Source: Flavobacteriaceae bacterium UBA7446
GTDB lineage: Bacteria > Bacteroidota > Bacteroidia > Flavobacteriales > Flavobacteriaceae
Assembly: GCA_002478685.1 (NCBI GenBank)
Contig: DLPY01000048.1
Location: 1 to 23,377, forward strand
Direction of reading: 5' to 3'
Length of the DNA: 23,377 nucleotides
The position numbers and the translations under genes are program-made. Below, piece by piece: positions 22,459-23,377 of this stretch. A model generated the notes under the pieces. That model saw only the letters and a list, made by a program, of their open reading frames with translations. It made no database searches and was not told the DNA's origin. The first letter of the stretch is position 1; the number at the start of each line of letters is the position of its first letter.

Positions 22459-22469
22459 GAGTTTTTTTT
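22443..22469 (+). terminator. Weak terminator at the end of gldD
   Basis: CCTAA (22443-22447) and TTAGG (22455-22459) can pair around a 7-nt loop that contains the final gldD codons, with the stop codon inside the stem, followed by T8 (22462-22469). The 5-bp stem is weak, but no better hairpin exists before the convergent gene. Confidence 0.35.
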
Positions 22470-22486
22470 CATATTTTTTTTCGTCT

Positions 22487-22864
22487 TTACAGTACTTTTT
22501 TGCTTTCTAATTTAGAACAAGCTTTGTCTTCACCAACTTTGTAGTCAGCACCAAGTCCCTCAACAGTAGCACGAATGACATCAAATGAAGTTACCGATGG
22601 GTCAAAAGATACATATGCCGTTTTTGCTTCAAAATCTACGCTTGATGAGGCAATGCCCTTAGAAGCCGCGACTTTCTTTTCAATGCGTGCAGCGCAACCA
22701 ACTTCACACATCATGCCTTCAATCGGAAATGAGATGTGAGAAAGGTTAGCATATAACTCAGCTGGCTTTTCGTCTTGATAAGAAACAGATTTTTTTTCTG
22801 GCTTTGTAGAAGTGGTACAACCAATAATCAACAAAATTAATAGGCAATAATAATTCCGTTTCAT
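22487..22864 (-). CDS. Lipoprotein with a heavy-metal-associated (HMA) domain
   Basis: A 125-residue lipoprotein. The signal peptide MKRNYYCLLILLIIGC has acceptor C16, followed by a Lys/Ser/Glu-rich spacer. An HMA ferredoxin-like domain covers about 43-115: ISFPIEGMMCEVGCAARIEKKV, SSSVDFEAKTAYVSFDP, VIRATVEGLGADYKV. The metal site reads GMMCEVGC (C53 and C57), a C-x3-C spacing instead of the usual GMxCxxC of copper chaperones; I recall this variant in other Bacteroidota HMA proteins. The ATG at 22864 is preferred over 22882 because it gives a compact signal peptide. TACATTTG (22887-22880) leaves 15 bases to it. Probably envelope metal binding, the metal unknown. Convergent with gldD. Confidence 0.88.
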   Translation of the reverse strand: MKRNYYCLLILLIIGCTTSTKPEKKSVSYQDEKPAELYANLSHISFPIEGMMCEVGCAARIEKKVAASKGIASSSVDFEAKTAYVSFDPSVTSFDVIRATVEGLGADYKVGEDKACSKLESKKVL

Positions 22865-22934
22865 AATATTAATTTTTATCAAATGTAGTAAAATGTTGCT
22901 ATTTGTGATTGATTTTCACCAGCTTTGCTGTGCT

Positions 22935-23377
22935 ATGCAATTAATTCCACAAAACAAATGGCTGTACCTTTTTTTACTCTCTATAATATGGGGTAGTTCC
23001 TATATTCTTATTAAACGTGGGCTTGTTGGGCTTTCTCCAATTGAGTTGGGTAGTGCACGTATTGTTATCAGCACTATTTTTTTACTTATTTTGGGCTTTA
23101 AATCTTTGAAAGGCTTAACTCACAATCAATGGAAGTGGTTAATTGTAACAGGTTTTTTAGGGACTTTTTTCCCCTCTTTCTTTTTTGCTTTTGCACAGCG
23201 ACATATCGATTCGTCTGTCGCTGCCATTCTTAATTCACTTACACCAATATTTACTGTATTGGTTGGTATTGCACTTTTTGCCACCCGCCTGATTACACCA
23301 CAGTATCTCGGTGTTTTACTCGGATTCATTGGTTCCTTAGGTTTGGTTTGGGGAGGTGCACAAATCAACCCCAATCA
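22935..23377 (+). CDS. EamA-family (DMT) transporter, partial
   Basis: From the ATG at 22935 the frame stays open for 147 codons to the window end. It begins MQLIPQNKWLYLFLLSIIWG, followed by SSYILIKRGLVGLSPIELGSARI, the usual start of an EamA drug/metabolite transporter. Four to five hydrophobic helices are visible (about residues 8-25, 37-55, 68-86, 92-112 and 120-140), including DSSVAAILNSLTPIFTVLVG and YLGVLLGFIGSLGLVWGG, which are family hallmarks. The full protein should have about ten helices and 290-300 residues, so roughly half is present. A weak promoter may be TTG 22896-22898 and CAGCTTTG 22920-22927 (7/8 match to TAnnTTTG), 21 bases apart. Substrate unknown. Confidence 0.9.
   Translation, partial: MQLIPQNKWLYLFLLSIIWGSSYILIKRGLVGLSPIELGSARIVISTIFLLILGFKSLKGLTHNQWKWLIVTGFLGTFFPSFFFAFAQRHIDSSVAAILNSLTPIFTVLVGIALFATRLITPQYLGVLLGFIGSLGLVWGGAQINPN

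Noticed and set aside
1..23377. CRISPR arrays, long direct repeats, insertion sequences
   Set aside because: Scanning by eye gave no spaced direct-repeat arrays, transposase frames or terminal inverted repeats.

Overview
The window looks like chromosomal core DNA of a member of Bacteroidota, most likely class Flavobacteriia. The pointers are: the gene order mutY-ssb-gldE-gldD (gliding motility/type IX secretion genes), ExbB with two ExbD paralogues, a TonB-dependent receptor with an N-terminal carboxypeptidase-regulatory-like domain, atpD-atpC standing apart from the rest of the ATP synthase genes with a short epsilon subunit, almost no Shine-Dalgarno sequences, and many matches to the Bacteroidota -7 promoter box TAnnTTTG. 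The genus cannot be fixed from the sequence. I saw no insertion sequence, prophage, CRISPR array or defence island.

Layout. 1-684 (-): 5' part of a UmuC-type Y-family polymerase cut by the window edge. 791-4749 (+): sucA-sucB, the E1 and E2 of 2-oxoglutarate dehydrogenase. 4738-5181 (-): small retropepsin-like protease, tail-to-tail with sucB. 5219-5983 (+): TatD-family nuclease. 6038-6125 (+): tRNA-Ser(GGA). 6126-6572: gene-poor interval with an unlisted 52-residue membrane peptide (-) and a possible 11-codon leader ORF. 6573-8938 (+): exbB, a four-helix membrane protein, exbD1 and exbD2, closed by a strong terminator. 9019-9675 (+): PorT-like outer-membrane barrel. 9752-12604 (+): large TonB-dependent receptor plus terminator. 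12746-14547 (+): atpD-atpC. 14597-16402 (+): BtuB-like receptor, tail-to-tail with recX.

16399-19011 (-) reads, in transcription order, HU-like protein, a 29-residue extremely basic protein, RNase E/G (rng) and recX, with a terminator between rng and recX. Divergent from HU, 19126-22458 (+) is mutY-ssb-gldE-gldD. 22487-22864 (-) is a heavy-metal-associated-domain lipoprotein, and 22935 to the window end (+) is the start of an EamA transporter.

How the parts fit. ExbB/ExbD would energise the two receptors by proton motive force. GldD/GldE belong to the gliding/T9SS apparatus. MutY, SSB, RecX, UmuC and TatD are genome maintenance. SucAB and AtpDC are central energy metabolism.

The most interesting observation is a TAnnTTTG (or one-mismatch) box ending only 3-5 nt before the start codon of seven genes: umuC, the protease, tatD, the 52-residue ORF, the PorT-like gene, recX and mutY. 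Genes expected to be strongly expressed (sucA, ssb, atpD, HU) have the same box 14-50 nt upstream. If these are -7 boxes, the first group would make leaderless mRNAs. No wholly new multi-gene system was evident.
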